Below are positions 1-12,030 of a stretch of 64,000 nt of DNA, one piece after another. Source of the DNA: Antitrichia curtipendula (lineage: Eukaryota; Streptophyta; Bryopsida; Hypnales; Leucodontaceae); the NCBI GenBank assembly GCA_951230915.1, contig OX579638.1, positions 14,898,696 through 14,962,695 on the forward strand. Direction: 5' to 3'. Every line of letters begins with the position of its first letter. Position 1 is the stretch's first letter. The translations under genes were made by a program, and so were the position numbers. The notes beneath the pieces are model-generated. The model saw only the letters and a program-made list of their open reading frames with translations, was not told where the DNA came from and did no database searches.

Positions 1-607
1 TCTATTTGAGTCTAGGCTAACAATTTGTTAAGATGTTCTAGTTACAGTAAACTATGTAACTCAAATGGGTATATTTTTAAATGGCATAAATAGGTGTCCT
101 CGTCTTACATATAGTTGTTAGATGAATAATATATAAGAATCTAAACAAAATTAAGCAGGTTGTAAGTGTTCCTCACTATCATACTTTTAGATTGTTTGCG
201 GCTCCATATCTTGTTCTCATCACTCGATATAATTATGTTTGTGTAGCATATATATCTACATTGTTAGCTAAGGTAGGATGACACAAAATCAACCTCCACC
301 TCTAAACCCTAGTCAGTTGGAATCAATTCCACTATGTTCCATCCTAAAAGGAGAGGTGTGGATTTTAAGAATCTTTAGAATTTTAAAAATCAAAATTCTT
401 GAAGTGCTTGCCTCTCCATAAAATTTGACAAAGTTTGCTTTTTCATCATTGTGCTTTGTTGTGATGCCCCCTAATATAGTGTAAATTGTATTTTGTGATA
501 CATACATTGGCCTATGGACTTTGTTCTGGGATTATAAGCTAAATAAATTTTTTACGTATACCGAGGAATCAAACTTTTTTTTCTCTCTCATCTCTTGGAA
601 AGTGTAC
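1..607. other. AT-rich intergenic stretch, no gene seen
   Basis: I see no coding exon, RNA gene or repeat boundary here. Short open frames occur but lack family features and codon bias. Confidence 0.5.
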
Positions 608-1947
608 TTAACCCATTAAGGACCGTGGTTGATTTGGGGGGTGGGCAATCCTTTGTATGGCCAATTGGGAGCAATTTTAAAATTTTTGAATGCAAGTGCC
701 TATGGGAGATCTAACCGTACGGATGGAAGTGTTGCGCATGATATAGGATTTAGCATTAAATTTTTTGGTGAAGGTGCATTGTAAAGCAGGATGTTTTAGC
801 AAATCTTGGTGTAATTTCAGCCCCTATTGTCTTGATTTTTTCAGCCCTCTGGCCACATGCCACCTCAGATTGGCCTAGATATTGTCCTAAACTCTTCACT
901 TCCCAATTCCCCATACCCGTCTTCTTTGTCATGTCATCAAATTCATTGACATGCTCTCTCTACAATCCAAAAAGGACCCAAATCGACCACAGAATGGTCG
1001 ACCGGTCCTTAACCCCTAAAGGACCAAGGCCATTTTTCTGCCAAAAAACACTCAAAACTGCCATTTCTGTAGCAAAGAGTAAAAAAAATTGAAAATTATT
1101 TTCTTTTCACATCTAACCGTAGGATCTTTAGCCTAACTAGTATAAAAATGTATGGAAAAAATTTCAGAATTTTTGACCGCACAGATTGTAAGATATCTGC
1201 GTTTAAAGTGAAAAAAACAAGTTTTTCAGCACATTGCGGGACTAGATTTTATGACTTTGAACATTTTTAACTTAAATATTTTGCACTACAGAGTTTTGAG
1301 CGTTTAATCTTTATAGTGGAGAATTGAGTTGAGAGTCTAGGGAAAAAAAAAAAATTCAAAAAAACTTAATTTTCATTATTAAAAAAATTGTTAAGTAGAA
1401 GTAGGTACAAGATAGAAAGAAAATCTAAAATATTAATATCTTTTATATGGAATTAAAAAGCACTAATCCCAATGGTGAGATTGTTCTAGCAAAAAAACTA
1501 AACCTTGTGGAACTTTTTTTTTTGAAAAATTATAAAAATTACATTCAGAAATGAATCCTACAAGTTATTTTTTCAGGAAGATGCTCTAAGTGCCCGAAAA
1601 ACAAGCTTGTCCATAACATTCTCATAAAAAATCCAAATGAAATGAATCAAATCTTTTCAGATAGACAAAAATATAACCTATAAGAAAAAAAATTTAGAAA
1701 AAAAAGAAAAAAAAAATTGCAAATTTTTTTTGCTGCCCCTCAAACACTGTTTTGAGCTTATTTGGGCATAACTTTTTTCCCCGGGCACCGATTGTGAAAA
1801 AAATTATATTCCCATAAAGCTATTCAGATTTTCTACCTCCAAAAAAAGTTTCAAAAAATCAGGAGAAAATTTCAGCTCGTAGGTACCTGCCCGAAAACCC
1901 ATTTGTCCCCCGAACGGACAACGGACCTTTAGGGGTTAATGGGTTAA
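608..1947. mobile_element. Outer TTAA-flanked inverted-repeat element, interrupted by a second one
   Basis: The left end reads TTAACCCATTAAGGACC at 608-624. The right end is its exact reverse complement, GGTCCTTAATGGGTTAA, split by a nested element: GGTCCTTAA at 1004-1012 and TTAATGGGTTAA at 1936-1947. Without the insert the element is about 400 bp. It is non-autonomous, with no transposase-like frame. TTAA lies on both sides and the element proper starts CCC, the arrangement known for piggyBac-type elements. Confidence 0.7.
1009..1939. mobile_element. Nested TTAA-flanked element, CCCCTAAAGG ends (family A)
   Basis: TTAA at 1009-1012 is followed by CCCCTAAAGGACC. The other end is GGACCTTTAGGGG followed by TTAA at 1936-1939, so the element proper is 1013-1935 (923 bp). 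The interior is AT-rich and noncoding. Its right half resembles the element at 20033-20611: both carry a 'tgcccgaaaa' stretch, a 'cataact' run and 'tgtcccccgaa/g' just before the right end. It inserted in the right terminal repeat of the 608-1947 element. Confidence 0.75.
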
Positions 1948-3097
1948 GGTAATAGGCTCCAAAATCGTCCACATCCTCAATTGTACACTATGTGTACATG
2001 CTGCTTTTTCATAGCTTTCAACAATGTACATGCAATGTACAATCATGTACTGAAAGCTTACAAATGCAATTCAAATTTTCTTTTATAATGTGCATTATAA
2101 TTCATATTTTTTTTTGTGAGCATAGTTATCATTGCATCTTTATGCAATTTCAATCAACCATACTCAAATTTCAGTTTCATGAAAACAAAACTCCATTTTT
2201 CTTGTGAATTGTTTCATTTAAAATTCGTGATTTTACATTATCATTGATTGAAAATCATTGGCGATGAATTTTAAAAATTTGATTGCATAGATTTTTAAGA
2301 AATATTTATATGCACATCTTTCCTTCAACAAGCATGTCAAAAAACATTTCAAAATTTCATTTATAGAGATTTCAATGTTGGGGTGACCATATCCAAATTT
2401 TGTAAAATAGGTATTTCTTATTGTAATTAGATTTTTCTAATTGCACCTCATATAGTAACTAATTTTGTACATTTGAGCATGATGGTACAATTACTTTGCC
2501 AAAATCAAGTTAAAATATAGAGATATCCATTTCTTCAAAGTTTGGTCATGTGACACTTTTCATTGAACTCTTGATTGATCATCTTTTTGTGACTTAAGGG
2601 TGTGTTTTTTAAATATGAAAGATGTGCATATGGATGTTCCCTACATATAAATGCAATTGAATTAAAAGAAATCATCACCAATTGCATTCAATAAAATTGA
2701 TATAAACCTACAAAAATTGACTTAAATTTATTTATCAAAAATGAAATATTACTTTTTTGAAAATGAAGTTTGGTATTCTTGATTGGGATTGGGTAAGAAT
2801 TGAGTGATAATTATGCAAGACAAAAAAAACCCAATCTTATGTAAATTTTTTTGAATGACTCCAAAACGCAGTTTGTAAGCTTTCAATACCCGACTGTACA
2901 TTTGAGGAGATGGGTGCTTTTAGAGCCCTATGCCATTTCAACTACAAAAATTCATAAGTAATTCCACAAAGCTCCACAAACATGAAATGCCTTGGGTTAG
3001 ATGCCAATTCCACTTGTCTTTCAATAAACATTCGCTGAAAAATATTTCAAGACGATTTCAGCTCTTAGGTGGGCAATTTCTGGACCCGTTGCCTTAA
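1944..3097. mobile_element. TTAA-flanked element with GGTA ends (family B), copy 1
   Basis: TTAA (1944-1947) is followed by GGTAATAGGCTCC. The right end is GGACCCGTTGCC followed by TTAA (3094-3097). The terminal repeats are imperfect (GGTAAT-AGGCTCC against GGCAAC-GGGTCC). The right third (about 2905-3093) recurs at 3265-3475 and, inverted, at about 4190-4375. It holds several 'TGTACA'-type short palindromes. No coding potential is seen. Confidence 0.6.
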
Positions 3098-3147
3098 TGC
3101 TTGGACTGGGTGGGTTGATTTGGGTGAAACTAACTGGAATTGGTAAG

Positions 3148-3479
3148 TTAAGGTAGAAGGCTCAAGAATAGTTCGGGCATTAAGAACCGCCCACCTGTAA
3201 AATGTACACGATTTGTACATGCTGTTTTTTCATAGCCTTCACTGATGTACAAACAGTGTACATTTCAGGGGTGGACGATTTTGGAGCCCTATGCCAATTC
3301 AACTTCAAAATTTCATAACTAATTTAAAAAAACTCTAAAAAATATGAAACGACTTAGGTTAGATGCCAAGCCCACTTCTCTTTCAAGGAAAATTTACTGA
3401 AAAATATTTCAAGAAGTTTCGCCTTCCCAAAATTCAGTTTCAGCTCTTAGGTGGGCAATTTCTGGACCTGTTACCTTAC
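3148..3479. mobile_element. Family B element, copy 2
   Basis: TTAA (3148-3151) is followed by GGTAGAAGGCTCAAG. The right end is GGACCTGTTACC followed by TTAC (3476-3479, one change from TTAA). The element is about 324 bp. The start resembles that of the element at 22721 ('AATAGTTCGGGCATT' is shared). The right part matches copy 1. Confidence 0.6.
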
Positions 3480-4189
3480 TGGTGAATCCCAGATACTTCT
3501 GCCCCAAAGCCCCAAACTGCGACCGATTGGCTTGGTACGATGTTTTTCTTCGGTGGAATAATGCCAGCTGGTGGACTACAGGACTCACTACTGTAGAATT
3601 CAGGCAAGTTTTCCATGCTCGTGCTCATTTCTGGTCGTAAAAAACCACGTGGCAAGAAACAACGCTAATAATAAATTAAAGCGTTCAATAGAACATAAAT
3701 TTGGTTCCTAAGTTAGCATTAAATTTTTGTTAGGCCAATCCTTTCAATCCCATTTTTACACTCAACCCGTCCCTACACGAACTAAGTTAACATACTCTTA
3801 AAGCGACCATTTAAGGGCTGGTCCGCCTTTTTCACAGGCTTACGTGGACAAAAATATTTTTAGATTATTTTTCAGAGAAAGAAAAATAGACGTGGAACCT
3901 AACACAAGTGGTTTTGTATTTTTCCAATCATCTTTGAATTACTTATAAATTTTCAAAGATTGGGGGCATATGCACCTATTTGTGACCATAAGTCTTCCAA
4001 AATCCGTCCACTTGCAACTTGTAAAGAGATGAGCAGAAATCAAAGACAATGATTGGCTCGTGCAATAGAAAAATCATTTTTCCTCCATGCATTCAATTGC
4101 TAAACTAGTCCATTTAAGGATCACCCCATCCCCACTCTTCACCTAAAAATAGGGGCAGTTTGAAGAAGATGGGCGCTTTTAAAGCACAC

Positions 4190-4490
4190 TACCTTAACGT
4201 AAGAGCTGAAATTGAATTTTGGGCAGGCGAAGCTTCTTGAAACAATTTTCAGTGAATTTCCTTTGAAAGACAAGTGGAATTGGCATGTAACCCAAGTCGT
4301 TTCATGTTTCTGGAGCTTAGTAGAATTACTTATGAATTTTTGAAGTTGAAATGGCATAGGGCTCTAAAACCATCTACCTCCTCAAATGTACATTGTTTAT
4401 ACATTGTTGAAGACTAAGAAAAAGCAACATGTACACATGGTGTATATTTGAGGATGTGGGCGGTTTTAGAGCCTATTACTTTATCTAGCT
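4190..4490 (-). repeat. Family B element, inverted partial copy
   Basis: The sequence from 'gtaagagctgaaattg' to 'gagcctattac' is the reverse complement of the right and left parts of the copies at 1948-3093 and 3152-3475. Its 'TTTTAGAGCCTATTAC' edge mirrors the 1948 start. The terminal TTAA is degraded to TTTA. It is inverted relative to its neighbours, so this cluster could fold on itself. Confidence 0.55.
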
Positions 4491-5374
4491 CAACTTAACC
4501 TTAGAAGGATGCATCCCATGACCAAGGTAGTCACCAAAATATTATGATTATTGGACCAATAGGTGCATTCTTTGTTTCTACAAGGAAGTCATTTATCAAA
4601 CCTTTTGGGTTTGGAGCATCCTTACAAGGTTAACTTTGGAAGGATGCAACCCCATGATTAAGGTAGTTACTTGACCAAGGTCAACTAGCCTAAGATAGTA
4701 AAATAAAAATCTTCAAAAATCACTATAATTATCACTTAATATTTTCAAATTGAAGGAAAAAAATCTTGTGAAAATCACAACTATTCAATTTACAATCAAT
4801 TTTAGAAGGAATTTTCAATTTTTGGCTTCTAATTTTATTGAAAAAATATTGGTTTATGTATTAGTTGATCTAACCATATAGACATGATCTATGGATCATA
4901 ATTTACAACTATTTTTTGAGAGTCATTATTAAATTATTACTTTGAGTTGCATTTTATAATACATCTTTATAAGTTTTGGAAATCTAGACTACCTCTAGTA
5001 GTCCCTAAGGATTAACTTTGGAAGGATGTAGAGAACTAGTGGATTCCTCAAAACATTTAGAGACGTCTAAAGCACAAGTGAAATGATCATGGTAGATTTT
5101 ATGCAAACTACAAACATTTGCTTGCAGTGATGTTGCACATTGTCTAATTTTTTTGAAAAACAAAAACATAATTTATATGTATTTATAGCCCATTCTATAC
5201 TCATATATTGATATTCTAGAAAACATTACTTGTGGGACCTTAAATGAATACTCTTAATATACACCATTTATAATACATGGTTGGAGTTAATCTAGAAAAA
5301 ACTATAGAACTATTCAATACAAATCAATACAATTGGTATTTTGAAAAAACTATAGTATAAATTAATAAAATATC
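4491..5374. other. Intergenic AT-rich stretch with a short local duplication
   Basis: No gene is seen. A roughly 30-bp motif 'aaggatgcatcccatgacc' near 4505 recurs with changes near 4641 and is partly echoed near 5022, suggesting small local duplications. Confidence 0.4.
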
Positions 5375-6325
5375 TTAACTCCTAAAGGACCAAACTGCAT
5401 TTTTTGGGGCAACATAGCAATTATGGGCAACTCATTACAAACGGAATTTTTATTTTTTTTCTTAGAAGTTTTCAAACAATTGTTTTCAAACGGATGAGTT
5501 TTTTTCTTTATGGCCCAACAATTTTCATAAATTTTGACCACATGGTTAAAAAATTATTGTATAACATGCAAGTTTTTTTTCCTCAACTAGGTATTCTAGG
5601 TAGATTAAAATTTTTTTTTTTTCAAAACCAAAAATTTGAAATTGATTTTCTATATTTATATATATGTAGAAAACTTTGTATCATTCTTTTTTTAATTATT
5701 GAGATGAAAGTTATGAGGAGTATTAAGTTTGCGGACAGTTATGGATTTTCTACTCTATTCAAATAGACTTTGAAGTCCTTTATTTAACTCAATTTTCAAT
5801 ATTTTTTGAAAAAATAAAATCAAAGGACGTAGATTGTTTATTACCGTTACAACCATTGGGATTGCATTTTTCACTTCCATAATTTGTAACTAAATTCTTA
5901 ACAATTTAGTATTTTAAATCCTTATCTATTTCTTTCTATTAACTTATTTCTTTCTTATATGTTGTACAATTTCAAATGGTTTGAAATTTTTCAAGCATGT
6001 AACCAACTTTCCTTGAAGAATGAATCCAAAGAAGCACCAACAACATGGATATTTTTTTATACAAATTTGACCTTGTGAAGTGTAGTTACCCAATTTTTTG
6101 TAAGGCCAAAAAAAGGATTTATTTCAATTCAAGTGCTTATATTGTACAATCCACATTACGGAAATTTCTGAAATTTTTTCCACATCTTTTCAAACCAATG
6201 TACTACACGATCCTACGGTTACATGTGTCTCCCCTCCAAAAAATTCTAAAATTTGGTACTTGTACTAAAAATGATATTTTTGAAGCATTTTGGGTGAAAC
6301 ATAGTCAAAGAACTTTAGGGATTAA
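5375..6325. mobile_element. TTAA-flanked element, CTCCTAAAGG ends (family A-like), about 943 bp
   Basis: TTAA (5375-5378) is followed by CTCCTAAAGGACC, and TTTAGGGA is followed by TTAA (6322-6325). It is closely related to the copy at 28639-29585: shared stretches include the 'ggcaacatagcaatt' start, 'caaccattgggattg', 'ttgtacaatt' and 'caaatttgaccttgtg'. Its left half also matches the split copy at 30703-30824 plus 32447-32720. Small open frames inside look like chance AT-rich frames. Confidence 0.65.
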
Positions 6326-7475
6326 TATGTTCATTGTATCCATGTTCAATGATTTGTCTATTTGTATTTTTAGGGAGAATGAATGTTACTTCAAAGAAAA
6401 TGAATGTCACATTAAAGAGAAGGAATGATATTCTTCAAGAATATGTAGTACTTTACATCTAGCAAAGGTTGTTATTTACACATACGATTGCCACACGTGT
6501 ATGCACAATCCTTTTTACTAATACAAAACAAAATTAATGTAATTGTAAAGTAGATTTGGAGATTGAAAATCATTCTAGAAATAAACTCCAACATTTTTTC
6601 AAAAAATAATTTTTCAAAAAACAATATTTTTGCATAGTGGAAAAAAATATTATAATTTTTTCTATTTTAAGCATGTGCCAAACCTTATTTTCTTGGAGAT
6701 TCTTTTTGGCAAAGATGTGCCAATTTTGCCCTTCAGTTATGGTACTTTGTTTTCTAACCCTTTTTTGTATAAATATTTTTCAAGAATTTCACAAAATGGG
6801 TAGTACAAAATTGTTACTACAACAATAATCTTGACTTGCATGTCAATGCGTACAAAAAATTGGCATTGGATTTGGAGCTTCCCTCTAATGTCATGCCTTA
6901 ATGAAATCAATTTATATGAAAAATTGCATCATTTCACCTAGTTATAAGAAATCAATGTATTATTAATAATACCTCTCATTATCACAAAAATTGATGTGTT
7001 TTTACGTAGTGGTAACTCTCATACTTTTAAGTTTATAAAAAAAATCAAACCATTTTGAACTTCTTTCTTCATTCAAATACAACTTTATATCCCAAAACAC
7101 ACCTTCTGCAATAGATTTCCAATTATATTCAAGCCCCTTAGGAATTAATCATTATAGTTCTAGAAAATTAAAACTAAAGTTCAATGACACATTCACATTT
7201 CACCCAATGTACTAAATTGTTAATTCAAGGTTTGAGCAAACCAACCCATAATCTTTGCCTTGGAAAACCTCCCTAATAATTTGAAATCAATTGATTTTTT
7301 AATTTCAAAATGCCTCCCTTTAAGCTAATTGAAATTTTTTTATATGAAATATACACTCAAAAATTTCCATCCTTAGTATGTAACAAATTCCAACATTATT
7401 AGTGCCTGCTTGTGTTCATCAATTGGTTCTCTATGCCAACATTTCTTCTAGAGAACAATAATCCCTTTGTTGTAA
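6326..7475. other. AT-rich intergenic, no gene seen
   Basis: No recognisable gene, RNA or element boundary could be supported in this stretch. Confidence 0.4.
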
Positions 7476-7819
7476 CATTGTATGGCCCAGTCGAATGGTC
7501 CTCCCCATATTGGGAAGGTATTATGGCTCCTTAGATGCACGTGAAGGCTATGCAAGGATTGGGGTTGGCTGAGCAGCCATCAATAAGACAATTTTGTTCA
7601 CCGTAGGGTCTCCTTTTCAAGGATGCAAAAGGGATCTTTGCATCATTAATAAGCAATGTTATGGTTGTTCTCGTTTCATCGAAGAATATTTGGAGGGATT
7701 TCACTATATAGGAAAATAGTTTTTTGTGCTTTTTGTGCTATTTGTGGGACATGGTGAAATTTTTCCAGAAGGAAAAAATGCTGCCCGTCCTGCTGACCTG
7801 GTAGAAGATAACATAGAAC

Positions 7820-8285
7820 CAAGTGGATGACACCCCCAAGACTCCCCACGTCAACACCTCCCGGCCACCCGCCACCGAAAAAAGCCACCCTCAGTGAACC
7901 CGATAAAGAAAAAGACGACCTCCCCCTTCCTCTGAAAAGAAAACACGACCAAGCACATTCCTGGAAAGAAACAGGAAACCCGAGGCATTTCCGAGGCCAG
8001 AGTCACAACAGTCAGGCAGGGCGGCCGGGCTGCGCTCGCAGGAATTAAGTTACTCTTTTGTTGACCTTCCCGCCACGATTGCCATTGCTTTGTGCTTCGT
8101 TTCCTTCCCATGGATGCTTCCTTCCCCAATTGCTGCCGATTCAATGGCCTCATATAGCCCCAAGGAACAGAGTTTTCCTTTGCTCAAGCGAACTCCGGGA
8201 CAATAATTTGAGTAACTTAGGTGAAGAGTTTGAGCGAAGGGAACTCGTCGTCTCTGGCGCAGCACACCATCGTCTTCATCGGCAG
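7820..8285 (+). other. GC-rich block, possible promoter and first noncoding exon of the phospholipase C gene
   Basis: Base composition switches abruptly from AT-rich to C/G-rich near 7820. The block ends in a good splice donor, GGCAG|GTACG (intron would start at 8286). A matching acceptor, GAACAG|AAATTC, lies at 9859-9860, just before the phospholipase C start codon at 9876. A 5' leader exon with a long leader intron is therefore plausible but inferred. The open frames here show no family features. Confidence 0.3.
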
Positions 8286-8630
8286 GTACGAAATTGAGGC
8301 TTGTGTCGTCATTCGTGGGTGAAATTGCGGAATGAAGAGGAATGACGGAATGACGGAATGCGTCTAGAGATGTTCTGCTTTGGGTTTGGAAGTTGTGGTG
8401 GCTTGTTGTGCTTTTGTGATGGAGAGTGAGGGACTGGGTGTTGTTCCGTAGTTGGAGTGGATTCTTTTCGAGTTTTTGGTGTGCGTGAGTTTCGTTGCGG
8501 TGGCTGTTGTGATGTTTGAAAATGTTTCTTGAGGTTTCTTGAAAAGGTTTCGGGAGCGAGGTTTCTTGATTTTGAACGGCTTAAGGTTATTCGTTTGCTT
8601 GATGTAGCCGTGCGAACTTAGTCGTTTTGA

Positions 8631-9415
8631 GTCGCTTTCGAATTGGTTGCGGGCTTGCGGTTCTGACGATTGGCCTAAATTTAGCCGTGATTTTTGCATT
8701 TGGCGGTTTGATAGCGATCTTGGTCGGACGCTGTGAAGATGTCTTCGAGGATTCTGGTTTTATTGAGAATCTGATCGGTGCGGTTTGAATGGTAGATGAT
8801 AATTGGAGAGCATGCTGAGAGCATGGCACCGACCGCCGTGGAATTAGTCGTCTTGTCATGAGGGTGCACACGATCAGTGCGTTATTTCCCTAGGGTCTAG
8901 AATGGACTGGTTTTCTTCAACACGGCAGCCATTTCAAATATATTTGGCTGACAAGGCGGCAACATTATGTGCACAGAGACTATTATGTAGCGTACTGGGA
9001 TGAAACTCAGTTTTTGCGTTGCTATTCGTTTAGTCGCTTTCGAAATTGTTTGCGGCGTTGGTTCTCTAAATTTAGCAGTAATTTGTGCATTTGGGTGGTT
9101 TTATAGCGATCTTGGACGGACTCTGTTAATGGTAATCTTGACTTCACACATTTATTGAGAATCTGATCGGTGCGGCCGATGAAGCTTTGAAAAGTAGATT
9201 ATAAATGGACAGCGTGAAGAGAGAAAGATACCGAGTGCAGAATCATTAGTCTTTTCATGAGATTGGGTGATAGTCGAGCCTCATTACCCTAGGGTCGACA
9301 AGGGCCTGGTTCACGACAGCCATTTCGAATACATTTGGTTGATAAGGTGGCAAAATTATGGAGCTTAGAGACCATTGTGTTGCATACAGGAAGAAGGCTT
9401 AGTTACAGAAGGTCT
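8631..9415. repeat. Tandem duplication, two units of about 400 bp
   Basis: Unit 1 (about 8631-9032) and unit 2 (about 9033-9415) align along most of their length with an offset near 402. Shared landmarks are 'gtcgctttcg', 'aaatttagc', 'atagcgatcttgg', 'attgagaatctgatcggtgcgg', 'ccctagggtc' and 'cagccatttc'. The divergence is that of an old duplication. It lies in the proposed leader intron of the phospholipase C gene. Confidence 0.75.
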
Positions 9416-9875
9416 GATGTAGGGTCACCATTCTTGGATTGCTGGAAGTGTTTTTGTAGGGTTTGTGCCCCTAGCAATATTTATGACTATCAATTGAGAG
9501 GAAGCTGCATCGTAACATCCGTCTTAAGTCCGTCTGGTGTCAGCTGCGACGTACATAAGATGGTGTTCTTGGAACAGATGACCTAGAATTCGTCTATACT
9601 CTTCGTTCTATTCTCAACGGGGATCTAATAAATCCGTCGTTTTTAGCTTTGTGAATTTGTATTGCACAATTATATTGCCGGTGATCAATGCCATCTCCTC
9701 TCGGGTTTCCTCCTGTGCACTCCCAGATTTCTAAGACGCCATTTTTTTTCCTTGTTTGTATATGAGTGGATTCACATCTTCCATCTGTTTGCCATTTTCT
9801 TGGGGTTCATGTGATACCTATTGCTAGTGACATAACCAGTTTTGACCGTTCTGTGAACAGAAATTCAACTGAAAC

Positions 9876-12030
9876 ATGATGAAGTCTCCAAGCCGCACAC
9901 GTTGCGGCTTGGTGAGTCTTCTCTTCATCCTGTCACTTGCACTTACACCATCATTTGCGAGGACAAAAATCGATGGACCTATCAAGGTGGTTGTAGTGAT
10001 GGTTATGGAGAATCGGTCATTTGATCACATGTTAGGGTGGCTCAAGACCTTGAATCCTGAAATTGATGGTTTGACTGGCAAGGAGTGCAATCCCAAAAGC
10101 ACATCTGATCCTGATTCGGAATTGGTATGCGTATCCGATATTGCCGAGTTTGTAGATCCGGACCCGGGACACTCGTTCCAAGCAATTCAGGAGCAAATAT
10201 TTGGGGGGAATACTACATCTGCAAATCCTCCTCCCATGAACGGTTTTGCTCAGCAAGCAGAGAGCATGTACTACGAGGGCTTCTCTAAAACAGTGATGAG
10301 TGGCTTCAGGTAAAAATTCTCGTGACGTTCTCTTAGTCAATCTTATCCAGAAGAATTCTAGTGGTATATTTTGTAATGTTGAGGGGGCTCTCTGTGTCGA
10401 AAGGTCGAAAGGTGTTTGTTCAATATCAATCTGCAGATTCTCCCGCACTGAGCAATATCCTCGTGGAGCTTATTTTGAGCGTCGAAGTTCTTGGTACTTA
10501 ATGTCCTTGCCATGTTTATGTGATACAGGCCAGAGGTCGTCCCTGCATATAAAGCCCTGGCTTCGGAGTTTGCAGTCTGCGATCGCTGGTTTGCATCCGT
10601 GCCCAGTTCTACTCAACCTAACAGGTTTTATGTGCATTCGGCAACCTCGTTTGGGGCCATGAGTAACGTGAAAGAAGAATTAGTTGCAGGGTTTCCTCAG
10701 AAGACAATTTTTGATTCAATTGTGAATGCTGGTCATTCTGTTGGTATCTACTATCAAAACATCCCGGCAACTTTGTTCTACCGCAACTTGCGCAAAGTAA
10801 AATTTGTGAACAAGTTTCATGATTATGCCCTCAAGTTCAAGCAACATGCAAGGCGGGGGGTCCTTCCGAATTACGTGGTTGTGGAGCAACGGTACTTCGA
10901 CATGAAAATGCTTCCAGCTAATGATGACCATCCTTCTCATGATGTGTCCGAGGGTCAAGCTTTCGTGAAAGAAGTTTACGAAACCTTGCGTGCTAGCCCA
11001 CAGTGGAAGGAGATGCTCTTTCTAATCACATACGATGAGCATGGAGGGTTTTACGACCATGTACCAACTCCAGTGAATAATGTTCCAAATCCGGATGGGC
11101 TGATTGGTCCTCCCCCGTTCTTCTTCGATTTCAAGAGGCTGGGGGTGCGGGTGCCCACTTTCATGATATCTCCTTGGATCAACAAGGGTACTGGTATGTG
11201 CCCACCTTTCTTTTTTCGCCATCTTACATGTGTCCTTAGTCTTCCTTGTCTGAATCTGGATGGTTAAAGGATCGTTTAGAAGTCTTGCTTGAAGTCAATG
11301 CTACCCCCAAAGCTTTTATTCTCTTGAGGATGCCGACGTGCATTGATTCATGTGAAAGAGAAGCGTGCTTATAATTTACTTTTCTTTTGCAGTGGTACAT
11401 GGACCTGAAGGTCCGACTCCTGATTCTCAGTATGAGCATTCATCGTTGCCGGCCACGGTCAAGAAGATATTCAACCTTAAGGATGATTTTTTGACAGCAC
11501 GGGATGCGTGGGCTGGAACATTTGAGCATGTTGTGACTCACCGCAAGTCACCAAGGACAGATTGCCCCAGTATGATCCCCAAACTTCTTTACTTTTTAAT
11601 GGTATTCGTTGCACTTGGAAGTATATGACATTAAATTTTGAAATTTGTGTTGATCGCTCGAACGAACAAGTACTACGGAGTATGTATCTTATAACCTTTT
11701 TTCTGCTATGCAGTGGAGATACCAAGTGCACCGTGGTCGTTGCGCCACTCACCATCCAATGAAAGTGCTCCGTTGACTGAGTTTCAGGAAGAGCTGATTC
11801 AGCTGGCATCCCAATTAAACGGAGACCACCAACGTCCCGAATATCCTCATCTTGGGAAGTCTATGAATGTGGGACAGGCTCATGCATATGCTACAAGTGC
11901 CCTGGCCAAATTTCTTGAGACTGGAAGGGCGGCTTTGAGAGCTGGAGTAGATCCAGAAACAGTGATTGAAATAACACCCTCTGTGATTGAGAGGCAGGCA
12001 GAGGGCTCAGAGCTTCACGACAGCTTGTGA
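9876..12030 (+). CDS. NPC: Non-specific phospholipase C (phosphoesterase family)
   Basis: Four exons join in frame: 9876-10309, 10529-11193, 11393-11569 and 11714-12030. They give 530 residues, the usual length for plant NPC proteins. The family hydrolyses phosphatidylcholine and other common phospholipids to diacylglycerol and a phospho-headgroup, in lipid signalling and phosphate recycling. The N-terminus (about residues 10-28) is hydrophobic and looks like a signal peptide. Family signatures are intact: ENRSFDH at 45-51, TQPNR at 173-177, [11 protein letters not shown] from 313, and GVRVP at 350-354. Every intron is GT-AG and each junction restores the expected family sequence. The two-methionine start follows an upstream acceptor by 15 bases. 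The C-terminal tail (roughly the last 90 residues) is family-like without an obvious motif. Which NPC subclass this is cannot be told by eye. Confidence 0.93.

Noticed and set aside
5404..6428. 120- and 127-codon frames within the 5375-6325 element, the second running just past its right end
   Set aside because: The related copy at 28639-29585 does not preserve them, so they are not under coding constraint and are not a transposase.
8050..8871. Open frames on both strands of the GC-rich block before the phospholipase C gene
   Set aside because: GC-rich DNA lacks stops by chance. The frames have no recognisable domain and overlap one another.
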